Origin: Thraustochytrium sp. TN22
Lineage: Eukaryota > Sar > Bigyra > Thraustochytrida > Thraustochytriidae
Direction: 5' to 3'
NCBI GenBank assembly: GCA_013306675.1
Contig: JABLUY010000062.1
Location: 91,668-155,667 of the forward strand
DNA: 64,000 nucleotides
The notes below the pieces were generated by a model. It ran no database searches, was not told the origin of the DNA, and was given only the letters and a program-made list of their open reading frames with translations. Both the position numbers and the translations under genes were made by a program. This document shows, one piece after another, positions 33,683 to 46,600 of the stretch; within the stretch, counting starts at the first letter, position 1, and the number at the start of each line of letters is the position of its first letter.

Positions 33683-35883
33683 TCAAATGCCGGCCTCGAG
33701 CAGGTCGGCGGCGAACTCGAAGAAGAGCATGTTGTCGGACTCGGAGTCCCGCTTGGTCTCGTGCTTCCTGTGCGCGTGGAAAATGTAGGCGTCCAGGCTG
33801 AAGCCCTTCTTGTGGTCGCTGGCGGCGCCGCTGCTGTCGTCGCCGCCAGCGTCGGGCGAGCGGCCGCCGGCCTCGGGGTCCTCCTCGGCCTCGACGGCGG
33901 ACGCGCCGAGACCGATGTCGAGGCGGGGCGCGAGGAGGAGGCCGTCGCCGTCGTCGTCGTCGCGACCGGGCGCGTTGTCGCCGAAGCGGATGATGAGGTA
34001 GGGCAGCAGCGCGTAGCGCAGGAAGAAGACGAGCGGCTCGGCGACGAGGTAGCCAATGATGATGCCGGTGGCGGCGGTGCCGAGCCATAGCAAGATGATC
34101 TCGTTCTCGGCCTCGCCGGCGCCCACGCGGTCGGCGCGCGTGAGCACGAAGCGCGTCACATAGTACGTGCAGAAGATGTAAAAGGCGAAGATGAGCGCCC
34201 AGGCCAGCCACACGTAGGCGCGGCGCAGCAGCGGCCGGCGCGGCTTGCCCACCACCTGGGCCTCGTCCGACATGAGCGCCGCCATGCGCATGAGCGCGCT
34301 CTTTTGCTTGCGCACGCGCCGGATGCGCGCCACGGCTTCCTCGGTGCGCAGCTCGCGCCACGCCAGGTGCGCTTCCCGTGTGCGGTCCGCGAGCTCGGCC
34401 CGCGCCTCCTTGACCACCTCCTCCGCCTCGCGCAGGAGCGCGGTCGTCTCGCTCTCCAGCCTCGCCTGCTGGCGGTTCTGCGGGGTGGAGCTGGTGTTGC
34501 TCGCGCCGCTGCGGCGGCTGAGGCGGGCCAGACGCCTCCCCACGCTCTCCGAGGCGGGCGCCAGGGTGCTCCTGCCCCTTGTGAACCGCGTGGTCTGGCC
34601 TTCGCGCACCAGCCGTACCTGGATGCGCAGCGCCCCCACGCGGGCCTTGGCCTGGAAGAGCCTACTGTATGCGGCGAGCAGCGCCACCTCGGTCTCCTCA
34701 TTCGGCTGCAGGTCGACTCGCGACAGGGCGCGGAAGGCCGTACTCACGCGCGAGCCGTCCGAATCCTCATACAGCGCCGACGTGCGGAAGAGCGTCTTGA
34801 TCACGAAGCGAACCGGCAGCGACACGAAGAGCGAGCTCATAATGATCGTTGCCACCAAGAAGGCCGGCGTCACGTTGTCCGCCGTCTTGAGCTCGAAGAA
34901 GATCGACGCCGCCAGAGCGTTGCCCATGCAGATGGCTACAAAGACGGAAACACGCTGTGCGCGGCTAAAGTGCGCGTCGTACTTGACCAGCCCGAGCAAG
35001 CTGTGCTCGTACTGGACGGCGAGCGCGAAGTTCTTGCACAGCGAGCGCCGGAAGAGCGGTGCCGGCGGCCGCGCTGGCTGCGACTGCACATGCTGATACG
35101 AGGCGAGGTCCGTCACGCGCTTTTGTTCCTCGGCCATGGCTTTCAGATTCTCGAAGAACCGCCGCTGCTGTGTGCGCATCTGCAGGCGCCGCATGTACAT
35201 CATGCCAATGGCGCCCTTCTGGATCGTATCCGCGTCAAGCTGGTCGCGCTGCCGCGCCCACATCACGCCGGCAGCCCAGACCAGGAACATGAGCGGAAAG
35301 AAGACGCCCAGAAACAACAGCGACAGGGACGTCACCGTCGTCACCGGGTCTGAGAATGTCTCTCGCACATCATCCGTGAAGGCCTGCCAGACCGCGTAGT
35401 CAGATGCGTGGTTGCACTCGCACGAGACGAAGTTGGCCGCGTCCGGCTGCGCACTCGACAGCGAGCAGCCCGCAGAGGACCAGTCCCCGGCCTCGGGATC
35501 GAAGTAGCCGCACACTAGTTCCGTCGCGTTCGCCACTTCGGCGCACAGGTCCGCGTCCAGCACGGAGGACCGAGGCAGCTGGATCTTGATGCGGTCCTCC
35601 AGCCCGCTTGGCTCGAACTTGCGGGAAGCGTCGTCCGAGCTGACAAAGTCCAGGCTTACCACGTCCGTGATCTCCGTCAGTGGGCCTGTGTACTGCACCG
35701 TTTCCGCCGTCAGATTGCAGTCCTCGCCATTGCCCTCGGCGTCCAGAAGCGTGAGCTCCAGCACTAGCTCGCAGTGAATATTCACGCTATACGAGACCGC
35801 GATCAGGTCCACGGTGGGCGGCTGCGAGTCGCCAAAGTCGATTCCGTCCAGAACGCCGGCCGGCAGCACGAAAGAACCGCGCG

Positions 35884-35919
<36 letters not shown>

Positions 35920-38900
35920 CAGATGAGGCAGTCTTGGAGCTCTCCTTGGCGTCCGGCAAGTCAATGGCGGACAGGCCGTCACCACCCTGGCTGCCTGTGC
36001 CGAGCGCCTCGGGGCTCTCCCGTGCCGTGGCCAGCTGTACGCCAGACGACTGGAACTGGCGTGCTGCGGCGCCCTCGGCGTAGTTCTGTAGCGACAGGAG
36101 CGCCAGCTCCTGGATCGTCTCACGCGCCAGCGAGACCACCTCGCACGAGTCCTGCTCCGCCTGCAAGCGCCGTCGGCCCGTGAGGCGGCGTGCCGAGCTC
36201 TCAAGCGCCTCGCGCACAGCGTCCAGGATGCGTGTCAGGCTCTCTAGCGTGCTGTCCTGTACCGAGGTGGGCAGGAGGCCGAGCGCCGTCGGGTCGTCCT
36301 CGTCGCGGGTCTGCTCGGCCAGCACTTCGGCGGCCTGCACGATGAACCGCCGCAGCAGGCCCACACTACGGTTCTGGAAGCCCGTGTCAAGGCCCGCCGC
36401 GTCTGTGCTCAACAGCGTCAACAGTACGTTGAGCTGCAGTGCGAGTACTGTCGCGTCCTTGCGCTCCGAGGTATCCACCGCGTCCAGGTAGTCGAGCGCC
36501 TCATTGCGCGTGCCTTGCGCCCACTCCTGCAGCTCCAGCGACTCGTGCACGCCCGCCGCGGCGTTCACCAGCGACGCGAGCGAGAGCGATGCGCGCAGCT
36601 CATCCTCCACAGCGCCGCCCTCGGCCGCCAGCTCGCGCAGCTCCTCGTAGAATACCGGCGGGCTCCACATCGGGCTGGCAATCGGGTTCTGCAAGGTAAT
36701 CGCAATGAAGTTTGTTCGCCTGCTCTCGGCCCCCAGCGCGTCCTTGGCCACCGCCGTCAAGTACACGGTAGCGGTGCCCCCAAAGGTGAAGCCCGCGAGC
36801 GGCAGCTCCAGCGATGTGCGCAGCGTCGGGTTTGAGCTGAAACGCCCTAGCGAGTACAGGTTCTCCGCCGGCACCGGCAAGGTCACCGGGGGCTCAAAGG
36901 CGTACTCAAAAGCGTACATGAGCGGCCCTGTGTCGTCCTCGTCGCTGAAGGCGGTCGCCACCAGGGTGAATTCCGTCTCGTACGCAAAGCCGGACTTGAC
37001 CGCAGCGCTCACGTAGCCGCTGCTTGGCGGCTTGTTCACCGTAAAGGTCACCTGCGCGAATGGATGGTTCTCTGGCTCTGTGCACGTCTGTCGCGCTGTC
37101 AGGCGGAAGGTATACTCTGCGCCTGGGGTCAGCGAATTTGCCGCCATGACAAGCGAAGGTCGGTTCACCTGGGCCGAGTACGATGACGCCGAAACCACCG
37201 TGGTCAGGTTCGTGACGGTGTCTGTAACCACTCGATCCCAGCCCAGCCGGATGCCCGACGTCACGCCGGCCACGTAGCCCGCCACGCTGCCCTTGAGCAC
37301 CACGCCGGCACTCGTCAGTGTCAGCACAGGGTCCACCGGAGCGATTGCAACGGAGGGAATAATGCTGCACGAGGACGAGACCGCCGGCCGCACATCGATC
37401 GTAACCCATGAACTCGACTGCACCCCGTTCACGGTGATGCGAAACTTGTAGGCCACAAAGCTTGAGAGCGTATTGGGCGGAATGTCCAAAAGCAGTCCGT
37501 TGGTCGGCAGCGGGACCTCGCACGCGATGTTATCGGACCGCGAACACGCCCACACGACCGTCGGCGAGCTCGCAAAGGGCGTCGCCGCCGCAGCAGACCC
37601 GGGCTTGACCCCAAAGACGGAATCGCACCCGAGCGCTGCGGCCGGATCGCAGCTCGCCGTGAAGTTCACCAAGATCCTCTCATTCTCATACAGAGCACGG
37701 TAGGCGCCGGCGCGAGACACCAGCACGTACTTGGGCGCCGTGACGACGAGCGTAATGACGTCGCTTGCGGCGATGGACGGCTGGCCTACCACCCTCGTCG
37801 TTACACGAAGGTTGTACGTGCCTGGCCCAAAGGCGTCCGGTGCCAGCTGCAAATACGAGTTGGAACTGGCCGCCTTGAGCGTGCTCGAGTATGAGGAGCT
37901 CGAGGCCAGCTTGGACTCCCAGATGAACTCGTACGTGGTCGATGTGGATGGCGCGCACAAGAAACGATTCGTGGCGTCCAACTTGAGAACAGTAATCCCC
38001 TGTACGGAATTCACCGTGCGTGCTCCGTTGATGAGGATGCTCGGGACGCTGCTGGACGCGACGGTAAAGGTATGTGAGGCGACCTCGGAGGTGGCCCCGA
38101 GCCAGTTCGTCGCCATTGCGTCCGCGCGGTACGAGCGGCCCGCGACCACGCCGCCTGCCGCAAAGGTGAAAAGGAGCAGGGGGTCCTCCACGTCGCCCAG
38201 CGGGACCTCGACCTGTGTTCCAGCCACCAGGTCCACCACGGTGAGGGACCAGCTCACAGCGCGGCCGTAGGCGCCGTCTGAGACCTCCCCATAGATCGAG
38301 ACCACCTCTTCGCAGGGCGAGACGGAGCTGGAGCCCACAAGCTCGATGCTTGGGGGCGCAACTTCTTCCGTGTACTGCATTTCGAGCACCACCGCCCCGG
38401 ACACCTCGCCGGCTGAGGAAGAGGAGGACGCAGCCACGATGTTGTTGCCCTCCAAGAAGCTGATGCTTGCGCCGACCTGAAGGTTGCTCATCGCACTAAT
38501 GGCCACGTACAGCACGTTTGCGCTGTCCCAGTAGCACGTAAAGCCCGTCGGGGCCTGGCCGTCCACCTCGAAGAGTACGTCGCACTGAACCGCCCCGCTT
38601 TGGTCCGTGTCGATGTTGAAGTAGATATCAAAGCCATCCCCGCTCGTTCTGAGCAACGCAGCAACCGCGATGGGTGGGCCGGTGTACGCTGCTCCGCTCA
38701 CGTAAAAGCCTGGCACGTCCTCGTCGAGGCGAGTCAAGTCTTGCAACTCGTACACGCTCCCAGTCCGCAGGCTCTCGAGCCATGCGTGGCCGGCACCCGC
38801 GGGCGCCGACTCGGCGCACGGAGGCGGGACTTGCACTGTGGCGCACGCGGACCCGAAACCGAGAATGCACGTGCAGTTCTGTACCGCTGAGCACCAATGG

Positions 38901-41900
38901 TTGCACCCAGCGAGCGTGTGCGGAACGCCGGGCTCGTCGAATACTGTTGTCGCATTCGTCAGCGAAAAGTGCGCGTAGATGACGTCGTGCTCGTTGCACG
39001 GATACTCGCTGTCCGCCAGGTCCCAGAGGCAGTAGCCTGGAATCGTCTGCGCAGCGGCTTCTTTGCCGTCCCAGAAGTCAACGACAAAAGCTGTATAGGG
39101 GCCGAGGCTGAGGCCGGTGCACACCCACGTGAGGGAGTCGACTCGTACGGTGGTGCTCGCATCCTCATAGTTCTCGTTGCAGCAAAAGACCTCCTCACTC
39201 ATGGTGCCATACGCATACGGTACGTGCGGCGGGCATTCAGTATCGGTGGCCACATCAACTGCGATGACGAGCGTCTCCCCGAGCGTGGACGCATTGAAGA
39301 CTAGGTGCTCCTGGCAGTCGATCACGCCCGCTCCAATGGTCGTGCACCCAAAGGCGGCGTCTTGGCAGGAGAAGTTGCGCCCGCCCGCCAAGGCGCCGCA
39401 AGCAGCCCGGCAGTGTGTCACGGGGTCCTCCTCCACGAAGCCGGTGCCATTGAAGACCGTGCGCCACTCAAAGGTCTGGCCCATCACTTCGACGGTCGTC
39501 ATGTCGTCAAAGGCGAGACAGACTGCAGACGCGCAGTCACGCTGCTGAAGGGGCGGCGTACCACATGTATCCCACTCTGGCACAGCTGCATACGCAACCT
39601 GATCACCGCTCTCCAGAGTGCAGGTGAGCGTGTCGCCCTCCGTGGCGTAAAGCAGGCCGCACTCCTCCACGCTGGAGTCGGTGCAGGTCACATTGCCATA
39701 GACCTCCGAGCTGCACGTAACGTCCGTATTGCTAAAGAGGCTGTCCAAGCTTTGCACAAACTGCGGCGCGCACCCGAGCAGGAGCTCGGACGTGTTGGTG
39801 GGCGGCAGCGTGGGCATCGTTCCATCGGCCGTAAGCATCAAGTCAAAGACGAGCTGGTGCAGCATGCGCAGGAGAAAGCGGTCGTCCAGAACCTCGCAGG
39901 TCTCGCCCGGTGGTGGCATGCCGGCCCGCCACAGGACGCTGTCCAAGTACGCGACAAGGTCCTGCAGCGCCATCCCTTCCCAGAGCGTGCCCACGATTGT
40001 CTGGGCGGGATCCGCGAAGTCCATGCAGAAGAAGGGGTCCGAGGTCGCCGCTGGGCAGGTCCCGAGGAGCACGTCGCCGCACGGCTCCACGCCCTGGACG
40101 AAGGCGCTCACGGACGGCGCAGAGAGCGCAACGCGGACCTCGGAGAGCTCCGCGCCGCCGGTGCACTGCTGAATCTGCACGTCCACCGAGGCGGCCTCGA
40201 GGCCGAGCACCGTCGCGAGCGCGGCTGTGGACACGCGCACCGGCGAGACGGGACCCGCCGCGAGCGCCTCCATCGTCAAGAAGGAGGCGTTCGGAAAGAT
40301 CCATGAGCCCTCGTGATGCAGTTGCCGCGCAAGCGTGGCGTCAGGCACTGGCGGCGCGAGGTCGTCGAGCGAGACGAGCAGGCCAAGCCAAAAGGCGGGC
40401 CGCCAAAAGTCTTGCGCCACCTCAGCACTGAGCGAGGTCGCGTCGTAGCTGGAATCCCCAGCGCCGAGGGCGCAGGCCACGTGGAGATTCCGCACGCCGG
40501 TCTTGAAGGCCGCCAGCGCTGCGTCGAGGCCTGGCATCGCGACAGCCGCGCGGAGGAAGGGATTGAACAGGTTCACCGCCAGCGTCCCGTCGCACGTCGA
40601 GTACAGTACGTTGTTGGAGACAGGGTTGATGGCCGGCGTGGGCAGCGCCGCGCCATTCTTGTCAACGAGGCTGAGGTCGAGGTTGAGCGGCTCGAGAACT
40701 GTGCTCGCCGCTTCAAAGGTGGCCACCTGCGCGAGAGGGCATACCTCCGGAATGGGCAGCGAGCCGCAGAGCGTCTGATTGGCGACCGCGAGCATGCTTA
40801 GCGAGAAGGGAATCGCGCCGCTGCCTACCGGGAAGGCGCCGGAGCTCCCGCATGCGGCCGAGGCCTCGTAGGCGCACACACAGGTGCGCTGGCGGGCCAC
40901 GCCGGCCGGGCCCGTGTTGCAGTCGAAAATCTCGGTCTGATTTGCTGGCAGTAGCAAGGTTGCAGCCTCGAGTGACGCGACCGCCCCGACCGTGCAGAAC
41001 CAGTCCGGCTCGGTCGCCTCGGGCGCAGCGGTACAACCGACGGCCTCTGTGGTCCAAATCGCCGACTCCCCAAACGCGTCCACCGCGCAGGCCTCCGCGG
41101 AAGGCTTGGCCGCCGGAAAGAAGTCCGGCAGGTACGTGTAGTTGTTGGCGAGGTTCGGAAGGTACGAGTTGAGAAAGAAGCCGTCGGCGGCGGACCTGCT
41201 GCAAGCAGAAAAGTCTGTCCCGTTGACGCAAGCACAGTTGGCGCACTCGTTGCCGTCATAGAGACACTCCGGCACGTTGCATGCCGGGTTACACCAGCCA
41301 TCACCCAGGTGGTGCGGGTGGCAGCCAAGGCTGGCGCACGAGGAGACGTTGAAGCTCTCCAGCACAATGCTAGAGTCCTCAACTTCCGTCATCACCACGG
41401 TCCCGCTGAAAGCGTTGGCCAGCAAGAAGGTGAGGAAGTCAACCAGCGTCATGAGCTCGGAAACGCTACGCTCACTCTCGATGCTCGCCTCGAGCACGCT
41501 CGCGGCCTCCTGCAAGATGCGGAAGCCGCCGGTATCCTCCCCTTCGGAGGCGTCGCCCGCCTCCTCATCACTGCTGAAGAGCGAAACCACGCTGTCCACG
41601 ATGTCCTGAGCGACCGGGCCGCAGGTGCGCAGGTCCCAAGCGCTGCCCAACAAGGCGCTGCTGGCGAGGCCCAGCACGGAGTTGACGATCGGCTCCGCGA
41701 ACGCCGCCAGGTCGCCCCCGGTGCAGACATCGGTTGCGTAACCGTACGTGAATCCCTGGTCTGCGAGGAAGTCCAAGGCGGCTGTGGTGTTCTCGCCGAA
41801 GAATCCGCGGCACGTCTGGAGCCCCGGCGCGCAGTCCTCGTCCGTGATGCAGGGCTGCACAAAGATCTCGCCACACCCCGGACCGTCGCACGTCACGGAC

Positions 41901-42508
41901 AGATACGGCCAGGAGACCGAGCCGGGACAGCGGTCGAGCACCACGGCCAAGCTCGAGGCTGCGTCCTTGAGAAAGGCGTTGTTGGGCCCGCCGCGGAGGG
42001 CGAACTGGCAGCCCTGGCCGGCATCCAGAGCCGCGAGCGAGCACGTGTCCGGCAGCGCGAAGCCCGTGACCGTGGCATTGCCCACGTCCCGGCCAAAGAA
42101 GGCGGCGGAGCTCGCCGCGCGGAAGGTCGCCTGCACGCCCTGCGCCGCGGCCTCGCCTCCTGCGCACGAGTTCACTCTCGTCGCGTTGTCTGGCGCATAG
42201 CCACCACTGCCATCCTCATGGTGCGCCACCAGCGTCACAAACTGATCCACGGACGGCACGAAGCGTCGCAGCAGCTCCGCGTCGTCGGCGCCCTCGCACG
42301 CGCACCTTGACCGCGCGAGGGTCTCCTCGCCCAGAAGATTTACGGCGTCGCGCAAGCTCGCCAAGTTCGCGTGCGTCTCCAGCGGCCCGCCTTCCCACAC
42401 GTGCACGCCGCCGGCGCAGTCCACCTGCAGCACGCCCACGCCTTCCACGCTTGCGAGCACCGCCAGCCCCAGGAAGAGCACCGCCAGCAGTTGCAAGCGT
42501 CGCGCCAT
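33683..42508 (-). CDS. Polycystin-1-like multidomain receptor B, tandem paralog of receptor A
   Basis: 2,941 residues. The ATG at 42508 is chosen because MARRLQLLAVLFLGLAVLASVEG is a clean signal peptide; the frame is open 33 codons further. Domain order is that of receptor A: Cys-rich ectodomain from VDCAGGVHV, LNR near residue 393 (CHPHHLGDGWCNPACNVPEC), REJ region, GPS near 2,361 (CECNHASDYAVW), then five membrane segments including SLLGLVKYDAHFSRAQR. It ends FFEFAADLLEAGI against LFEFAADLLEAGV in A. Similarity to A is high from the REJ region to the C-terminus and clearly lower in the first 600 residues. A Ser run before the GPS, coded by a CTG-type repeat, is absent from A. It is presumably a plasma- or ciliary-membrane receptor; this is inference from the family. 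Confidence 0.87.
35885..35918 (-). repeat. Poly-Ser-coding trinucleotide repeat in receptor B
   Basis: An uninterrupted (CTG)n run on the plus strand, AGC on the coding strand, encodes about 11 Ser ahead of ARGSFVLPAGVL. Receptor A has SRNATSTSRGS in the same place. Confidence 0.9.
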
Positions 42509-43664
42509 CCTCGTCCTTGCCGCGCCGCGTCGCGCCGCGCCGTGCCGTGCCGTGCCGACGATTCTGGGTTTGCCTGTTCCGAGTCGAGCCGAGTCGAGTC
42601 GAGTCACTCCAGTGAGTGGGTCCTACTCCTAGCCGATGAGTCAGTGTGCGCGCACTGTACTGCGTCGCCATCATGATCTCAGGCTCCAACTTCGCTCTTT
42701 ATAGATTGCACTGCACCGAGACCCCTGCAAACCAACAACCCTTGACCTCGCGCGCGACGCAAACTCGAACTCGCTTGCGCTGCGCGCGCGCGCCGCGTTT
42801 TCGCCGCGCACAACTTGCACCTGCCGCCGCCTGCCGCCGCAAGGGGAGCAAGCACCAGCACTGCAGGGGCCGGCCCTGGGGCCGCCCAGCGTGCACAGCC
42901 GCGGCGCGCAGCGCCCTGACGGCGAGCGCAGGGCCGGCCCCAGCGCGCGCCCAGCCCGTCCCTCTCTTTCATCAGCGACGCGCCGCGCCCAGAACCTTCA
43001 AGTTGCCAGTGGTCATGGTGTCGGCAGACATCAACACAAGGCTTGCACACCCAAGCACAGCCCGGCTCAGCACGTGCCGCACGCGCTGCGGCGGCTCGAC
43101 TTCAAGTTTGGCTTTGGCTTGGCTTGGCTCGGCGGCCTCGCGCGGCGACCGCGAGCGGCGACCGCGAGGAGGACGATGCGCACGGCGGCGCCGGCCAGCT
43201 CACCGGCGTCTGTCTGAGAGTCTGCGCGGCTCGGCTCCGAGTCGTCGTGCTTGCGACGCGGCGGCGGCGGCACCCGGACGCGATCGAGCTGGGCAGTGCG
43301 CGCTCCGTGGCTCCGCGCGCGCGCGCACCGCGCCAGGCGGCCCTGGCGGGTCGGCGTGGTGGTGGGAGGAGCCTCTCGGCGTGCTGGCTGAGCTCGAGAG
43401 GCGAGCGGGAAGTTTGTGCGCGAGGAAGGAAGCATACGGCGGGCGGAATGTGACATGTGTTGTCTTCCTTTCGCTCACTGATGAGTCGGTCAGGATGAGA
43501 GATAGTTAGTTTATAGGTTGGATGTCGTCATGACGATTGTTGTTGCCATGGTTGTTGTGTGTGGTTGGTTTTGCTTCCGTACCGCAGCGGCGCAGCCGCC
43601 AGCCAGAGCAGGCGTAACTTAACGCCCAACACTTCACGGTCTGACTCGCCGACTCGGACTCGGA
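42509..43664. other. 1.16-kb spacer between receptor B and the dynein heavy chain
   Basis: The left part is the presumed promoter of receptor B, with (CGAGT)n near 42580-42605. The middle is GC-rich with overlapping low-complexity ORFs on both strands. The right ~200 bp is lower in GC and probably the dynein 3' UTR. I support no gene here. Confidence 0.45.
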
Positions 43665-46600
43665 TCAGTCGGCGTTGCAGAGAAGGGCGACGCCGCGCAG
43701 GACCCAGTGGTCAGGGCTGAGGTGGTTGCCGGCAGGGAGGTCCAGCACGGTGACGAGGTGCTGCGCAGTGCGCTGGGGATAGGTGTAGAGCGGGCACTCA
43801 TAGACAGTGGAGCTGGCGCGTGTGGCCATCTTCTGCGCGACGGTGGTGGCGGTGAGGTAGAGCACGGGCATGGGCGCAAAGAGCTGTTTGGGCTCGGATT
43901 CGGCGAGGCCGGGCTTTTGCCAGCGCGCGCCCTCAAGGAAGAGGCCATGCACGTAGACGCCCTCCTTGGGCGGGGCCTTGGCGGCGTCGGCGGAGGCGAG
44001 GTCGGTGACCTCGGCGTAGGCGACGACATCGTCAAGGGCCCACTCCTCGTCGCGGTGGGCGCGGGCGACGTCCTGTAGCGCGGCGGTGACAAAGGCGCGC
44101 TTGTTCTGCAATCCTGCGAGCCAGAAGCTGGCGGGCTGGCCCGAGTTGAGCCAGGCGGAGAGCTGATGGTGGCGACTGCTGAGCGTCTCGAACCAGGAGG
44201 CAATGGACGGCGCCATCCAGGAGCGCAGGTCGCCGGCCACAGTGTAGAGCCAGTGGTGCGGGACAACACCGCTCTGCACGGCCTGCATGGCCGTGGCGAG
44301 GTTCTCCGTGAGCGTGATTTCACCGTCGATGGCCTGCACGAGCTGCACGAGGTCGAAGCGCGCCATGTCGACCACATGCTGCAGGAGGGCGCACTCCTGG
44401 GAGAGCACAACGTTAAGCGGCTCGCCCAGACCGCCGCGCTTCTCGTGGATGACGGATGCCACCACGTCGGGGGCGAAGTCGGCCGTCGGCATGGCGGCCA
44501 ACAACTCGTTGCAGCGGTCCTTGGTGGCGTCCTCCAGCGAGCCGGCGCCGCCAACAGCGGCAGCGCCGGATCCGGGCTGCGTGGACGCCACCGCATCGAT
44601 AAGGCTGGCGGCCGCCAGCAGACGGTGCTTGAGCTCGGCGTTCGGGTGCAGGCCAAAGACGCCCGCAGACTCCTCCTCCGGCAACGAGCCAATGTGCCGC
44701 AGGTAGTCGGCGTGCTCCTGCTTGTCGCAGACCGAGTACGTGAAGGTGTCCTCGGCAATGTCCTTCTCGTTGAAGCGAAAATCCGCCGAGAGCACACGCT
44801 CATTGAGCCAGGCCGAGGCGTAGGTGGCCATGAGACGGCGGTCGAGGCCATCTGTGATTTTGCCGCCGTAAATACACTCGCCCACAATATACGAGAGCGC
44901 CGGCCACGCGATGCTCGTGGTGGCGCTCGCGTACAGCGCCTTCTCCAAGTAACTAACCGAGGCGACCAGGTCGCCGGCGGAGAACTCGTACGGCACCGCC
45001 CAGCCGAGCGGGCCAAACTTGCGACGCTCCGAGACGGCGCAATGCAGGAAGCACAGCGTGTAGAGCAGCTGGCGCCACACGGGCGCGTCGACACGGTCGA
45101 TGCGGTCCTGGTCCACAAGCGTGGAGAAGGCGCGAAGCATGCCGGCGCGAATGCCGTTGGGCGCCTCGTTCGTGACCTTGATGCCCATCTGCAGGATGCC
45201 TAGCGGGAAGTGCTCGTTGGGCGCCGCCGTGAGGAAGACACGGCTGGCGCGCAGCGCCTCCTGGTCGTCCCAGGACTTGGTCCACAGTCCCTTGAGCGTC
45301 TCCTCGAGGCTCGCCATAAAGCCGAGCCCGAGGTCGCAGTTCTGCAAAAGAGCCCAGCCGCCCGTGCGCATCGCGCTGTCCAGCGCCTTCAGCGCCACGG
45401 GCTCCTGGCCCTGGCCCATGGATACCGCACTCACCGCACGCTTCTTCTTGGCGCCGAGTTGCTGGATTGCGTCCGTCGGATCCGCGCCAAGGCTCAGCAG
45501 GTAGATGATGGGCGTCATGTAGTCCGAGTCCGCGTACACCGTTTCGATGGTGTCTGTGACAGGCTCCACGTACCGCGCGCCCATGGCCGGCACGGCGCGC
45601 ACGAAGTTGCGCACCGCCGGGATGGTGCGGTCGACGCGGAGCGCGCGCACAATCTGCAGCTTATTCCACGGCCCGGCGCCCATGGCGCTCGCCTCGAAGC
45701 GCTCCTCGTAGTCTGGCACGGTAAGCGACTCGGGCCGCGGGTTCTCGAACCACATCTTCCACATGGCCTCGTTCTTGATCATGTCCTCCGGCAGTGTGCG
45801 GAAGAACGGCACGAGCTGCGCGAGCGCGTGCGCATTCAGCCAGGCCGCGTCCGGGAGCCACGCCGGCTTCTTCTTCGACACGCGCTCCGGGTCCACGGTG
45901 GCGGCGCCCCGGAAGAAGGCCAGCAGGTCGCGCTGCGTCAGCTCGCCGGCGACGAGCAAGATCTTGAGCGTGGCCACCAGGACAAAGGTGAGCTTGTCCT
46001 TCTCGTACAGACCACGGTTGATGTAGCGGTACGTCAGGTACGTGAGGGCTTCGATAATGTTGTGCACGCGCTTGTGCACGGACGCGTTGCGAGGCGCATG
46101 CTCCTCCAACGTGGAGCGCAGAAACAGCTCGTTGAACTGCTGCAGGCTCGTCTGGTACATGCAGTTGAGCGCAGAGCACTCAACGATGCTAAAGTACAGC
46201 ACGGCGCCGCGTGTCGCCACGGGCCGGTACTGCTCCCGCTTCTCGTTGATGGAGACACGCGTCTCCTCGGCGTCGCGCAGCTTTGCCGTCACGGTCTCGG
46301 CAGTCTCCTTAACCTTCTTGAGCACCGTCACGAGCTCCTCGTCGTCCAGCAGGCTGCCGGAATTCGAGGTCAGCTTGTACAGCAGCTTGTCGTTCTCGGA
46401 CATGAGCAGCTTTGTGTTGACCGCCACGTCCTCGATCACCTGCTCCAGCTGGTCCTGCAGCGCGCGCTGCTCGCGGCCGATCACCACGTCCAGCAGCTGG
46501 TCCTCCAGGCCCTTGAGCGTCACGGTGAAGTCCACCACCGTGGTCTTCGCCTGCAGCTCCGGGCTCAGATGCGGGTTTGGCAGGCGTGTCACAAAGAAGG

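Noticed and set aside
42646-43509. 287-codon plus-strand ORF in the receptor B-dynein spacer
   Set aside because: Low complexity, with competing ORFs in other frames and no recognisable domain or conserved start.
43480-43510. Possible hammerhead ribozyme core (CTGATGAGTC) in the dynein 3' flank
   Set aside because: The downstream GAAA and the pairing stems required for the fold are absent.
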